A stretch of 21,823 nt of DNA from Marinibaculum pumilum (GCF_042646425.1 NZ_JBHRTR010000014.1:1-21823); one strand, 5' to 3'. Shown: positions 6,709 to 14,875, numbered from the stretch's first letter. Program-made: numbers and translations. The notes: generated by a model not told the origin, from the sequence alone.

Positions 6709-7191
6709 ATGCATATCCTGCGGTATTGCCTTGTCGTTGCGGTCATCGCGCTTGCCGCCCCGACGACGACCAGGGCGAGCGGCGCCTGCGGTACGATTGC
6801 AAGCCCGACCAGCTGCACCTTCTTCGGCCTGCCCGATCCCGCTACGGCGCCAGCACGGGGAACCGCCGCCACGACCGCCGCGGCGCAGGTCGGCGGCGTG
6901 GTCTGCCGGATGGGCGATGGCGAACCGCTCGTGGCCGGTCACGCAGGATCGTGCGAACGCGCCGGCGGCAAAGCCGAGACCGCCGGCCCCGGCGGGCTGG
7001 GCCCTGTCATCGGATATGCGCCGCTCACGCAATACCTGCCGATCTTTGCCGCACCGTCCTCCCGAGCGGCGCCGGCTGCAGGGACACCGGCCACGGTGGC
7101 GTGTACGTTCGGCACCGTGAGGCTGAGCGCGGCAAGCGTCGCCGACTGCGAACGGGCCGGCGGCAGGGTCGCGCCGACCGGCGCGGAATGA
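6709..7191 (+). CDS. Secreted protein with duplicated Cys motif, partner of caspase-like protease
   Basis: This 160-residue protein starts with a clear signal peptide (residues 1-24, ending near TRASG). The mature part is rich in Ala, Gly, Thr and Pro and contains a duplicated unit. Unit one spans 64-87: a V-x-C start, Cys66, then Cys82 followed by ERAGGK. Unit two spans 130-153: V-A-C start, Cys132, then Cys147 followed by ERAGGR. Each unit could form one disulfide, and a further pair (Cys27, Cys36) lies at the mature N terminus. I recognise no named domain. ATG 6709 has GAGAGAGG directly upstream; the open frame before it (from 6526) has no protein character. Its TGA overlaps the next gene's ATG (ATGA at 7188-7191), so the two are translationally coupled and likely act together outside the cytoplasm. 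Confidence 0.75.
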   Translation: MHILRYCLVVAVIALAAPTTTRASGACGTIASPTSCTFFGLPDPATAPARGTAATTAAAQVGGVVCRMGDGEPLVAGHAGSCERAGGKAETAGPGGLGPVIGYAPLTQYLPIFAAPSSRAAPAAGTPATVACTFGTVRLSAASVADCERAGGRVAPTGAE

Positions 7192-8174
7192 AGGGCGCCG
7201 CCGCACTCCGGTTCATCCTCGCCATCCTGGTGGTGATGGCATCGCGCGACGCGCTCGCCGACAGGCAGCCGCATCTCCTCGCCATCGCGGCCTGTCCGCC
7301 CTGGGTCTCCTTCGGCGACGAAGAGTCGGACCGCTTAGCGCGGCAATCCTGCGGCCATGCGCTCGACAGCATCGCGCGCGCCGCGACCCGCCATCTGGAC
7401 GTCGCCCCCGAGCGGATCACGCGGCTTCTCGACCAGGCGGCGACGCGGGCCGGGGTCGAGGCCGCCTTCGCCGGACTGCGCGCCGTGCTGGGGCCGGACG
7501 ACCGGCTGTACGTCTATCTCAATCTTCACGGCGGGCCCTCGGCGGGCGACTACAAGGGCTATCCGATCGTCGACGAGACGCTGGCGCTCTGGACCGCAGA
7601 GGTCCCCGCCGCGCCGTACACAGAGCACGGCTTCATGTTCGTGAAGACAATGCGCGACCTGATCCTTGCCGTCCCGGCGGGAGAGATCGTGATCATCGTC
7701 GATTCATGCCATTCCGGGCTCGGCTTCGACGATTTCCGCTTCGTGCCCCGCTCGCTGGAAGCCGCTGGCCGCCGGGTTGCCGTGATCTTCTCGTCGCGGG
7801 AAGGCCAGGTCGCCCATTTCACGCCGGACCTGCGCGAGGCGCTGTTCACGCGGATGCTCTCCTCTGCCCTCGAAGTCTCGCCGACGGAGCGGCTGGCGCG
7901 GGCCGTCGACCTGGCGGCCCACGCCACCCGGGATTCTGTTCGCGCGCTTTGCGCCGCACCCGCCGTCGGAACGGAACCACCGGCCGCCGGCCTCGACTTT
8001 CTGACCTACTGCACGCAGGACCCGGTCGTGTTCGATCCCCACGGCCTTCTCGACGACATCGTCGTGGCGCCCGCCCTGCGGGACGATGCTTCAGCCGCAC
8101 CGGCGGCTGGCGGGACGGTCCCGGGGCGCCTCATCCGGCGCCACGATGCCGGTCCGGCATCCGTGCCGCGCTAG
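7188..8174 (+). CDS. Secreted caspase-like cysteine protease (C14 / metacaspase-type)
   Basis: The product has 328 residues. Residues 1-25 form a signal peptide ending ALA before DRQPHLLAIAA. The body has the caspase-haemoglobinase fold signature: beta-strand LYVYLNLHGG with catalytic His114, then EIVIIVDSCHSG with catalytic Cys174, followed by VAVIFSSREGQVAH (197-210), the usual substrate-pocket strand. Family members cut after a basic or acidic residue; the specificity here cannot be read. About 110 residues follow the catalytic domain core without a recognised domain, with Cys255 and Cys275 as a possible disulfide. Export of a caspase-like enzyme without extra sensor or binding domains is uncommon. 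Its start overlaps the stop of the Cys-repeat protein gene, suggesting that protein is its inhibitor, substrate or cofactor (inference). Confidence 0.85.
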   Translation: MKGAAALRFILAILVVMASRDALADRQPHLLAIAACPPWVSFGDEESDRLARQSCGHALDSIARAATRHLDVAPERITRLLDQAATRAGVEAAFAGLRAVLGPDDRLYVYLNLHGGPSAGDYKGYPIVDETLALWTAEVPAAPYTEHGFMFVKTMRDLILAVPAGEIVIIVDSCHSGLGFDDFRFVPRSLEAAGRRVAVIFSSREGQVAHFTPDLREALFTRMLSSALEVSPTERLARAVDLAAHATRDSVRALCAAPAVGTEPPAAGLDFLTYCTQDPVVFDPHGLLDDIVVAPALRDDASAAPAAGGTVPGRLIRRHDAGPASVPR

Positions 8175-8179
8175 CCGGC

Positions 8180-8207
8180 CCGCCCTGCCCAGACCGCCCT
8201 GCCGAGA
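8180..8207 (+). repeat. 14-bp tandem repeat
   Basis: CCGCCCTGCCCAGA (8180-8193) is repeated at once with one mismatch (8194-8207), and a partial third copy (CCG-AGACCG-like) follows. It lies in the 157-base gap between the caspase-like gene and the synthetase gene. No terminator hairpin with a T-run is visible in that gap. Confidence 0.7.
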
Positions 8208-8331
8208 CCGAAGACCGGCCCGGAGCGCATCCCGCCTTCTGCCATGACCGAGCCGGCGATACGATCGCGGCCGTCCTGCATGTCAATGAGAGAGCCGGCC
8301 GGGCCGGCCACCGTTCGGGGAGGTTGCCGCC

Positions 8332-10002
8332 ATGATGATCGACAGGGTCGAGGGAAACCACTGGTACCACCGGACCGTGCAGCAGCTGTTCCGGGAGACC
8401 TGCGCGCATCGCGGCGACAAGGCAGCGCTGGTCTACCGGGACCGGGAGATCAGCTTCGCCGAACTGCAGGACCGGGTCGATACCCTGACCTGGGCGCTGA
8501 TGAAGCTGGAGGTGGGGCCCGGTGATGTCGTGGCGATGCTGCCGACGGCGACCCCGGACTTCACCTGTCTGTATTTCGCGGTGCTGCAGGCCGGTGCCTG
8601 GATCAACCCGCTGAACCTGCTCTGGGGCGAGATCGAGCTGGCCGGGATCCTGCCCCGCAACGATCCGAAAGTGATCGTCACGGTCGGCGAGAACCAGGGC
8701 CGCGACTATATCGACAGCCTGAAGAATGCGTTGCCGGACCTGGCGTTCGGCGCGGACGGCGTCCGCTCCGCGACGGTGCCGGCGCTGCGCCACCTGGTCA
8801 CGGTCGGCGCGACCCGCGGTTCGGAAGAAGGCATCCTGGACTTCGCGGCCCTGATGGCGATGGGCGAAGGCTATGACCGTGCCGAGATCGCGGCCCGGGT
8901 CGCCGCCTCGCGCTGTACCGACATCCAGTTCATCTGCCAGACCTCCGGTTCCACCGGCCTGTCCAAGAGCGCGCTGTGGAACCACCGCGCGCCGCTCTCC
9001 ACCGTGCATTTCGTCTCGCACGCGCTGCTGGTGAACGACGGCGACAGCTTCCTGAACATGGCGCCGTACTACCACAACAGCGGGGTGGTCGGCGCGATGA
9101 CCCTGAACCTCGCCTATACCGGCACCACCCTGCACCTGATGGAGACCTTCAACCCGCAGGCCGCCTTCGAGATCATGGAAAGGTACCGGCCCACCCTGTC
9201 CTTCGGCTTCGACGCGCACTGGCAGGCGCTGCGCATGGCGCAGGCGAAGACTGGCGGCCGCTTCACCCTTCGGAAGGTGATGGCGGCGATCGCGCCCAAT
9301 ACCTACGACATGCTGAAGGGCGAGCTGATGGGCGGCGAGGGGCTGATCGCCAGCCTCTATGCCCAGACGGAGAACGGTCCGATGGTCAGCCTGATGGAAC
9401 CCGACTGCGTCGACGAGAGCCTGCGCCGGGACACGCAGGGCCGGCCGATCGGCGGCGTTCAGGTGATGGTCAAGGATATCGAGACGGGGGACCCCGTCCG
9501 GCCCGGCGCGCAGGGGGAGATCTGCTACAAGAGCCCGTTCCTGTTCCAGGGCTATTACAAGCAGGAAGAGGCCACGCGGAAGAACTTCGACACGGACGGC
9601 TACTTCCACAGCGGCGATTTCGGCACCTTCGAGGACGGCTATATCCGCTTCTACGGCCGGCTCGGCGGGGTGGTGAAATCGGGCGGGGAGAATGTCTCGA
9701 CCACCTATGTGAACAGCCTGGTGCTGCAGATCTTCGGGGCGGATTTCGAGGATGCGCAGACGATCGCCCTGCCGGACCCCTATTGGGGGGCGAAGCTGGT
9801 GACCTGGGTGCGGCTGAAGGAGGGGCGCTCTCTCTGCGCGATGGCAGACTTCAAGGCGGCAGCCAAGGGCCGGATGGCCAATTACGAGATCCCGAAGGCC
9901 GTCCTGCACTGGGAGGGCCCCTGGCCGGTCAACCAGATCGGCAAGCTGCAGATGGCGGAGCTGGAGGCGAAGGCGAAGGCACTGCTGGCGGCGGCGGACT
10001 GA
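8332..10002 (+). CDS. AMP-binding acyl-CoA synthetase / acid-CoA ligase
   Basis: This 556-residue adenylate-forming enzyme would activate a carboxylic acid as acyl-AMP and transfer it to CoA. Landmarks in order: P-loop TSGSTGLSKS (204-213), YYHNSG (246-251), YAQTENG (343-349), YFHSGDFG with Asp429 (424-431), hinge region YGRLGGVVKSGGENV (441-455) and the catalytic lysine in NQIGK (Lys538). The motif after SGGENV reads STTYVN, where most family members have a Tyr-Pro-x-Glu-(Val/Ile)-Glu sequence, so it belongs to a diverged subgroup. Length is normal and there is no signal peptide. ATG 8332 has GGGGAGG about 8 bases upstream; ATG 8335 is an alternative. The acid substrate is unknown. It converges with the alpha/beta hydrolase gene at 10032. 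Confidence 0.92.
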   Translation: MMIDRVEGNHWYHRTVQQLFRETCAHRGDKAALVYRDREISFAELQDRVDTLTWALMKLEVGPGDVVAMLPTATPDFTCLYFAVLQAGAWINPLNLLWGEIELAGILPRNDPKVIVTVGENQGRDYIDSLKNALPDLAFGADGVRSATVPALRHLVTVGATRGSEEGILDFAALMAMGEGYDRAEIAARVAASRCTDIQFICQTSGSTGLSKSALWNHRAPLSTVHFVSHALLVNDGDSFLNMAPYYHNSGVVGAMTLNLAYTGTTLHLMETFNPQAAFEIMERYRPTLSFGFDAHWQALRMAQAKTGGRFTLRKVMAAIAPNTYDMLKGELMGGEGLIASLYAQTENGPMVSLMEPDCVDESLRRDTQGRPIGGVQVMVKDIETGDPVRPGAQGEICYKSPFLFQGYYKQEEATRKNFDTDGYFHSGDFGTFEDGYIRFYGRLGGVVKSGGENVSTTYVNSLVLQIFGADFEDAQTIALPDPYWGAKLVTWVRLKEGRSLCAMADFKAAAKGRMANYEIPKAVLHWEGPWPVNQIGKLQMAELEAKAKALLAAAD

Positions 10003-10031
10003 ACCGCCTTCGCCGGGACGCCGGCGCGTGG

Positions 10032-10988
10032 TCACCCTTGGCGCAGGAAGTCCGTCGTGGCGGCATGCAGCGCCGTCCGCCCGCTTTCCAGATGCATCAG
10101 GTGCGTCGCCTTCGGGACGGTGACCGTGCGGACCTCCGGCGCACCCGTCAGCGCCTGCCGCAGCCAGGCGATATCCGCCGCGCCGCACAGGCTGTCCCAG
10201 GCGCCGCAGACGATCAGGACCGGTGCCGGGATCGCGGCCGGGTCATAGGCCAGGTCCCCCGACCAGGCGCTCATGATGTCCGCGACCGGTCCGTTCGGGG
10301 TCTTCACCGATGGCGGGCTGCGCGCGCCGCTGGTCGGATCCGCCGCCAGGTAGAGATCGGCCCAGGCCGGGAAATCCGCCGCGGCGAGCACCTCTGCCTC
10401 GCCCGGCGGGACATCCTCGACGAAACGGTCCCGTTGTTCCCTGACGGTGAGGTAGCGCCAGGGCGCAAGGGACGGCATCCCGGGCAGTGCCTCGCGGCGG
10501 GCGATGGGACCGAACAGCACCAGGCGGTCGACCAGGTCGGGGCATTGCCCTGCGAACCGGCCCGCCACGATCGTGCCCCAGGAATGCGCGACGATCTGTA
10601 CCCTGGCGGCGCCGGTTTCCGCGACGATCGCCCGTACCGCGCGCTCGAGCTGCCGGACAGCGTCCGGGGCGCGACCGAGCGGTGTCCCCGCCGGCGGTGA
10701 ATCCGGGCCCATCTCCGGGTACCGTTCCGACCGCCCGAAGCCGGCGAAGTCCAGTCCCCAGATCGAAAAGCCGGCAGCGTTGAGGCTGTCCGCCCAGGAC
10801 CATCCGCCGAGCCGGAAGAAGATCGAAGTCGCGCAGGGGAAGGTCGCGCCATGGACGTAGAGTACCGGCAGGCTGCGCTCGGCAGTGACCGGGCGCTGCG
10901 CCATCAGTTCCAGGCGCGGCTGCCAGGACCGGCCGCCGTCTGCCGCGCTTCCGGGCAGGCTGAGGATGCGAAGCTGGCTGTCTGTCAT
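10032..10988 (-). CDS. Alpha/beta-fold hydrolase
   Basis: The product has 318 residues. The alpha/beta hydrolase core is clear: oxyanion segment VLYVHGATFPC, a GLDFAGFGRS strand-turn, nucleophile elbow IVAHSWGT (Ser in A-H-S-W-G, with Ala replacing the first Gly), acidic residue in CGAWDSLC and catalytic His in KATHLMHLE. Enzymes of this type cleave esters, lactones or C-C bonds; the substrate is not predictable. There is no signal peptide. The start ATG 10988 has CAGGAG about 11 bases upstream; the frame is open 57 codons further back through sequence without protein character. It is divergent from the GFA-family gene, with a 161-base shared upstream region in which I see no clear promoter. 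Confidence 0.9.
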   Translation of the reverse strand: MTDSQLRILSLPGSAADGGRSWQPRLELMAQRPVTAERSLPVLYVHGATFPCATSIFFRLGGWSWADSLNAAGFSIWGLDFAGFGRSERYPEMGPDSPPAGTPLGRAPDAVRQLERAVRAIVAETGAARVQIVAHSWGTIVAGRFAGQCPDLVDRLVLFGPIARREALPGMPSLAPWRYLTVREQRDRFVEDVPPGEAEVLAAADFPAWADLYLAADPTSGARSPPSVKTPNGPVADIMSAWSGDLAYDPAAIPAPVLIVCGAWDSLCGAADIAWLRQALTGAPEVRTVTVPKATHLMHLESGRTALHAATTDFLRQG

Positions 10989-11149
10989 CGCGGACGGCTC
11001 CTGGGTGAAGGGTGATGGCCGCGCGGGCGGGGCGACCGCTGCAGGCACTGGCCGAGTGCCCGAAGCGCTTCTATCACTGCTCTGCAGGCGGATGTTTCGC
11101 CGGGGATCGAAGCATCGCCACAGCACGCGGATCAGGAGGAGAGCGCGCG

Positions 11150-11545
11150 ATGACGGCATTCCGGGGCAGCTGCCTGTGCGGCGCGGTCGCGTTCGAGGTC
11201 GAAGGGCCGTTCGATCAGTTCCTCAACTGCCACTGCTCGCGCTGCCGCAAGGCCAGCGGCACGGCGCATGCCTGCGAGGTCATCGTGCAGGCCGGCGCGT
11301 TGCGGTGGCTGCGGGGAGAGAAGGAGGTCGCGCGCTTCGACCTGCCGCAGGCGCGCAGCTTCGCCACCGCGTTCTGCCGGACCTGCGGCACGCCCTTGCC
11401 GCACCTCACCCGCAGCGGCCGCCAGGCGATCGTCCCCGCGGGTGCCTTCGACGCGGCCCTGGGCACGGCGCCCGACAGGCATCTGCACTGGGCTTCCCGC
11501 GCCGACTGGTATGTCCATGGCGACGGGCTGCCGGTCGAGGAGTAG
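11150..11545 (+). CDS. GFA-family zinc protein
   Basis: The 131 residues match the GFA (glutathione-dependent formaldehyde-activating enzyme, Gfa/CENP-V) family. The zinc ligands are all visible: CLCGAV (Cys8, Cys10), NCHCSRCRK (Cys27, Cys29, Cys32) and FCRTCGTPL (Cys76, Cys79). The family has a compact beta-fold with two zinc sites; only a few members have been shown to act on glutathione-formaldehyde adducts, so the enzymatic role here is open. ATG 11150 follows an AGGAGGA site by about 8 bases. The frame opens earlier (11012), but the family alignment begins at MTAFRGSCLCG. A 91-base gap separates it from the SDR gene on the same strand, so cotranscription is possible. Confidence 0.92.
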   Translation: MTAFRGSCLCGAVAFEVEGPFDQFLNCHCSRCRKASGTAHACEVIVQAGALRWLRGEKEVARFDLPQARSFATAFCRTCGTPLPHLTRSGRQAIVPAGAFDAALGTAPDRHLHWASRADWYVHGDGLPVEE

Positions 11546-11636
11546 CGGGCGCGCCTGCCGGCCGGATGTGCGGTCCCGCCATGTGGTGCTAGCTTGCCGG
11601 TGCCCATCGAAAGGGCCGGGGGCGGGGGAGGCAGGG

Positions 11637-12413
11637 ATGAGCGCCAGCGAGATATTCAGCGTGGCCGGAAAGGTCGCCTTCGTGACCGGCGCGGGATCCG
11701 GCCTCGGGCGGGCAATGGCGGAGGCGATGGCCGAGAACGGCGCTGACGTGGCCTGTTTCGACATCGATCCCCGGGGCCTCGAGGTCACGAAGGCGCAGCT
11801 CGCGCCGCACGGAACCGCGATCATGACAATTGCCGGCGATGTCGCCGACGAAGCGGCGGTGGAGGCGGCGATCGCCGATACCGTCGCCCGGTTCGGCCGT
11901 CTCGACATCGCCTTCGCCAATGCCGGGATCGGCGATCCGGAACCGGGAAAGATCCACGACTATGCGACGGACAACTGGAAGCGCACCGTCGACATCAACC
12001 TCAACGGCGTCTTCTACGTCGACCGCGCGGCGATCCGCGAAATGCTGAAGAGCGGCGGTGGCAAGGTGATCAACACCGCTTCGATGTGGGGGCTTGCCGG
12101 TGCCTCGAGCATCTTTCCGCTGCCCGCCTACAACGCCACCAAGGGCGCCGTGGTGAACCTGACCCGGGAACTCGGGCTGCAATATGCCTGCCAGAACGTG
12201 CAGGTGAATGCCATCTGCCCGGGCTTCTTCGTCACCGCACTGGGCCCTTACGACGATCCCGAATTCATGAAGGCCGTGACGGATTTCACGCCGATGGGGC
12301 GGGTCGCGGACGCCGCCGAGATCAAGGGGACGGCGCTCTACCTCGCCTCCTCTGCCTCCGACTTCGTGACCGGCACCAGCCTGGTGATCGACGGCGGCTG
12401 CATGGCGAAATAG
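11637..12413 (+). CDS. SDR-family NAD(P)-dependent oxidoreductase
   Basis: This is a 258-residue classical short-chain dehydrogenase/reductase. The nucleotide-binding motif TGAGSGLG is at 18-25, and Asp42 at the end of beta-2 (CFDID) favours NAD over NADP. The NAG motif is at 95-97 and the catalytic residues are Ser149 (NTASMWG), Tyr165 and Lys169 (YNATK). The protein ends in the usual FVTGTSLVIDGGCMAK. It would oxidise or reduce a secondary alcohol/ketone pair of unknown identity. ATG 11637 lies 5 bases after a GGGGGAGGCAGGG purine stretch. The preceding gene is the GFA-family gene. Downstream, a 5-bp hairpin (12428-12441) is the only terminator candidate and lacks a T-run. Confidence 0.94.
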   Translation: MSASEIFSVAGKVAFVTGAGSGLGRAMAEAMAENGADVACFDIDPRGLEVTKAQLAPHGTAIMTIAGDVADEAAVEAAIADTVARFGRLDIAFANAGIGDPEPGKIHDYATDNWKRTVDINLNGVFYVDRAAIREMLKSGGGKVINTASMWGLAGASSIFPLPAYNATKGAVVNLTRELGLQYACQNVQVNAICPGFFVTALGPYDDPEFMKAVTDFTPMGRVADAAEIKGTALYLASSASDFVTGTSLVIDGGCMAK

Positions 12414-12484
12414 TGGCCAGCGTCGGAGCGGAAAAATCCGCATGCGGGATGCGACCAAAAATAATTCCACCTGAATGAATACAC

Positions 12485-12513
12485 TTGAAAGTTGCATATG
12501 GTGCGGGATAGCA
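12485..12513 (+). promoter_or_regulatory. Possible promoter before the lipoprotein gene
   Basis: The gap 12414-12672 contains an unusually A/T-rich patch for this window (about 12450-12500). In it, TTGAAA (12485-12490) is followed after 17 bases by ATAGCA (12508-12513), a weak sigma70-like pair about 160 bases before the lipoprotein start. No coding sequence is convincing in the gap. Confidence 0.35.
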
Positions 12514-12672
12514 TCAATGCCGACGGGTGCTGCCGGCAGTCCCTTCGGATGTGCAGCGATCCGCGCCGGGACCTGGGAGAGCGGATCTCCCGGCGCCTGC
12601 GATGCAGGCATCCGCGGGGCCTCACGGCGACATTCCCGGTCTGCGCCAGTCCGACAGCTGAAGGAGTACGCC

Positions 12673-13863
12673 ATGCGCCAGCGTATCTGCCTGTTGATCT
12701 CGGGGCTGGGCCTGTTGCTGTCCGCCTGCACAACCCCGGACCTCACACCGTTTTCCGAACAGACGGCGGCACTCTCGACAAGCGTGCAGGCTGAGCATGA
12801 TGCCACCCTGGCGCAGCTGAAGCAGAACGCGGACTGGTGGACGGAGCGTTCGGGCACGGTCAGCCAGCACGTGCGGGACAAGGCCAGAGCGAACCCTCGG
12901 GTGGCGCAGGCGCTGACCGAGCTCAGCAGAACGGCAGAACGTGCGCAGGGGTTTGCCACCCGATACGACGAGAGCGCCAGGCGTATCGATCAGGTCCTGA
13001 AAGTTGCAGTCGCCTATGCCGACGCCCTGGTCGCCCTGGCCGCGGCCGGGGAAACGGGTGGAGAAGCCTGGGACTCGCTCTCCAGATCCGTATCCGAAGC
13101 GGGGAAAGTCTTCGGGGTGGCGATGCCGGGAGCTGGCACTGCCATGGAAACGATCAATCAGATCGGCCGGCAACTTGCACAGTGGCACACCCGCATCGAG
13201 GCACAGGAAGACATCCGGTCGATTATGGCAGACACCCAGCCATTGCTCGACGAACTGGCGGTCGCGATGGCGGAGCTCTATGCCGTTGCCGGGCCGGGCC
13301 CGGATGCGACACCTGCGGGCCCGCAGCATCTGCTGCTCACAGGCGCCTACCAGTCCCGGAAGGCGGCGCTTCTGGAAGCTCACGGCCGAAACCGGATCGC
13401 CCTGTACGAAGGCCTCGCCGTTGACCAGGTGCTGGTCAATGAGGGCCAGGCGGAGCGCGAGGCATTCGCTACGCGCTTCGAGCTGTTCGCCGGCGCACTC
13501 GGCACGGAGATCGGCAGGCTTCCCGCCGAACGCGGCATCCGCACCGGCACGAAGGGGGCAGAGTTCGTTGCCTATCGTGACATCATCGCCGCCGAGGAGC
13601 CCAACTACCGGCTGTTCAAGCAGGCCCAGGGTGAAGCCGACCGCTGGTATGCCTCACGCGTGAAGGCGCTCGGCGCGATTTCGGCAGCCATCGCGAGCTG
13701 GTCGTCGACCCATCGCAAGGTCCTGGAAGAGCTTCAGCGTTGCGGCGGCTATTCAGCGTTTCAGCAGGATTGCATCCGGATCTCCATGGGCACGTTGGAA
13801 GAGGCCCTCGATACGCTCGAAAGGCTGCACGGGCCGGAGGAGAGTCCGGTGGTCAATCAGTAG
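12673..13863 (+). CDS. Helical lipoprotein of unknown function
   Basis: The product has 396 residues. Residues 1-19 are a lipoprotein signal peptide: MRQRIC basic start, hydrophobic core and lipobox LLSAC with the lipidated Cys19. The following TTPD has an Asp at +4 rather than +2, so inner-membrane retention is not indicated and outer-membrane sorting is plausible. The remainder is almost entirely amphipathic helix, rich in Ala, Glu, Gln, Leu and Arg, with two late cysteines (RCGGYSAFQQDC) that could pair. I recognise no family. ATG 12673 follows AAGGAG by 6 bases; the longer open frame from 12475 is rejected because the lipoprotein signal starts here. The next gene begins 15 bases after its stop, so the two form an operon. 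Confidence 0.82.
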   Translation: MRQRICLLISGLGLLLSACTTPDLTPFSEQTAALSTSVQAEHDATLAQLKQNADWWTERSGTVSQHVRDKARANPRVAQALTELSRTAERAQGFATRYDESARRIDQVLKVAVAYADALVALAAAGETGGEAWDSLSRSVSEAGKVFGVAMPGAGTAMETINQIGRQLAQWHTRIEAQEDIRSIMADTQPLLDELAVAMAELYAVAGPGPDATPAGPQHLLLTGAYQSRKAALLEAHGRNRIALYEGLAVDQVLVNEGQAEREAFATRFELFAGALGTEIGRLPAERGIRTGTKGAEFVAYRDIIAAEEPNYRLFKQAQGEADRWYASRVKALGAISAAIASWSSTHRKVLEELQRCGGYSAFQQDCIRISMGTLEEALDTLERLHGPEESPVVNQ

Positions 13864-13878
13864 GAGGGAGTGGGGGAC

Positions 13879-14385
13879 ATGTCGCTTACGCAGGTGGAAG
13901 CCAGGTCGCGCGACGCGGCGCGGCTCGAGGAACTCACCTTCGAGATCTTCGATGCGATACGCAGTCATGACCCGCATCGATTCAATGCGGCTTCAGAGAG
14001 CCTGGAGGGCTTTTCGACCGATATCACGATTGCCACCGCTCTGCGCGACGAGGCTCACCGGGTGAGGAGCCATGCAGCGCTCGACCTGCAGGACCAGGCA
14101 TTGACGGATTTCCGCCAACTGGCGGATCGCATTGCCGGGACCGGCGCGGCACTTGCCATAGCCGCCAAGGCGGCAGAGACAGGCAAGGAAGCCTTGTTTC
14201 TTCCAACTCTCGGTGCCCATGCGCAGCGCGGCCTCGCGGTCCTGAAGGAACTGAAGGCGACGGCGGAGGCGATCGACGCCAAGCTGGCCAATGTCGATCT
14301 GACCGAACTGAGGTCAACGATCGATGTCGCGCAGGCAGCCTTCGAGGACATGAAGTCAGCGGCAAAGGCCATCAGGGGGCTTTGA
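13879..14385 (+). CDS. Small all-helical protein, partner of the lipoprotein
   Basis: This gene encodes 168 residues with no signal peptide or membrane segment. The sequence is predicted almost wholly alpha-helical, with heptad-like Leu/Ala/Ile spacing in the C-terminal half (VLKELKATAEAIDAKLANVD and onward to KSAAKAIRGL), suggesting a coiled coil or helical bundle. No family recognised. ATG 13879 is preferred: GGAGGG (13863-13868) is 10 bases upstream; a GTG at 13870 is too close to that site. It directly follows the helical lipoprotein gene, and the two products could interact across the membrane or share an export route, but a protein without a signal would need another way out. Downstream it converges with the CMD-family gene across a 61-base gap. 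Confidence 0.78.
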   Translation: MSLTQVEARSRDAARLEELTFEIFDAIRSHDPHRFNAASESLEGFSTDITIATALRDEAHRVRSHAALDLQDQALTDFRQLADRIAGTGAALAIAAKAAETGKEALFLPTLGAHAQRGLAVLKELKATAEAIDAKLANVDLTELRSTIDVAQAAFEDMKSAAKAIRGL

Positions 14386-14446
14386 CATCGAGCCTCGCGA
14401 ATGACGCTGCGGCGGGCCGGTGCCGGTGCGCGATCCTGACCGGGTC

Positions 14447-14857
14447 TCAGGTTCTGCCTTCGGTGTCCAGCTCGTCGAACAATGCCTGCAGGAGCCGCAT
14501 GGCGTCCAGCGAGGCGGGCGCGCCGCAATAGATCGCGCCCTGCAACACGATCTCGACCAGCTCCTCCCGGGTCAGCCCGTTGTTCAGGGCGCCGCGGGCA
14601 TGGGTCTTGAACTCCGCCGGGCGGTTCAGCGCCATCGTCATGCCCAGGTTCAGGACGCTGCGCAGGCGGCGCTCCAGCCCGGGCCGGGTCCAGACCTCGC
14701 CCCAGCACCATTCGGTGATCAGCTTCTGCAGCGGTGCCGAATAGTCGGTCGCCGCGGCGAGCGACTTCTCCACATAGGCGTCGCCCAGCACCTCGCGCCG
14801 CACGGCCAGTCCCTTGTCGAACATCTCTCCGTGGAATTCGGGGCGTCGGTCGGTCAT
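14447..14857 (-). CDS. Carboxymuconolactone decarboxylase (PcaC-like) family protein
   Basis: This 136-residue protein belongs to the CMD/AhpD-like superfamily, PcaC branch. Blocks typical of 4-carboxymuconolactone decarboxylase are WCWGEVWTRPGLERRLRSVLNLGM (50-73), FKTHARGALNNGLTREELVEIVLQ (83-106) and YCGAPASLDAM (110-120). The PcaC-type pattern of Glu54, Arg58 and His86 is kept, while the redox CxxC of AhpD is missing, which argues for a decarboxylase- or lactone-type role over a peroxidase role. ATG 14857 is preceded by AAGGAGG. It is the last gene of the LacI-headed operon, 18 bases after the MmgE/PrpD gene. No other protocatechuate-pathway gene is present, so the substrate is probably a different small acid or lactone. 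Confidence 0.9.
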   Translation of the reverse strand: MTDRRPEFHGEMFDKGLAVRREVLGDAYVEKSLAAATDYSAPLQKLITEWCWGEVWTRPGLERRLRSVLNLGMTMALNRPAEFKTHARGALNNGLTREELVEIVLQGAIYCGAPASLDAMRLLQALFDELDTEGRT

Positions 14858-14875
14858 TGTCCAGATCCTCCTTCG

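Noticed and set aside
8131..10188. A 685-codon minus-strand frame opposite the synthetase gene
   Set aside because: It is antisense to an intact adenylate-forming enzyme and shows no recognisable domain or ribosome-binding site.
12428..12447. Hairpin GCGGA/TCCGC and the CCGCATGCGG palindrome as terminator of the SDR gene
   Set aside because: The stem is only 5 bp and no T-run follows, so it is not called as a terminator.
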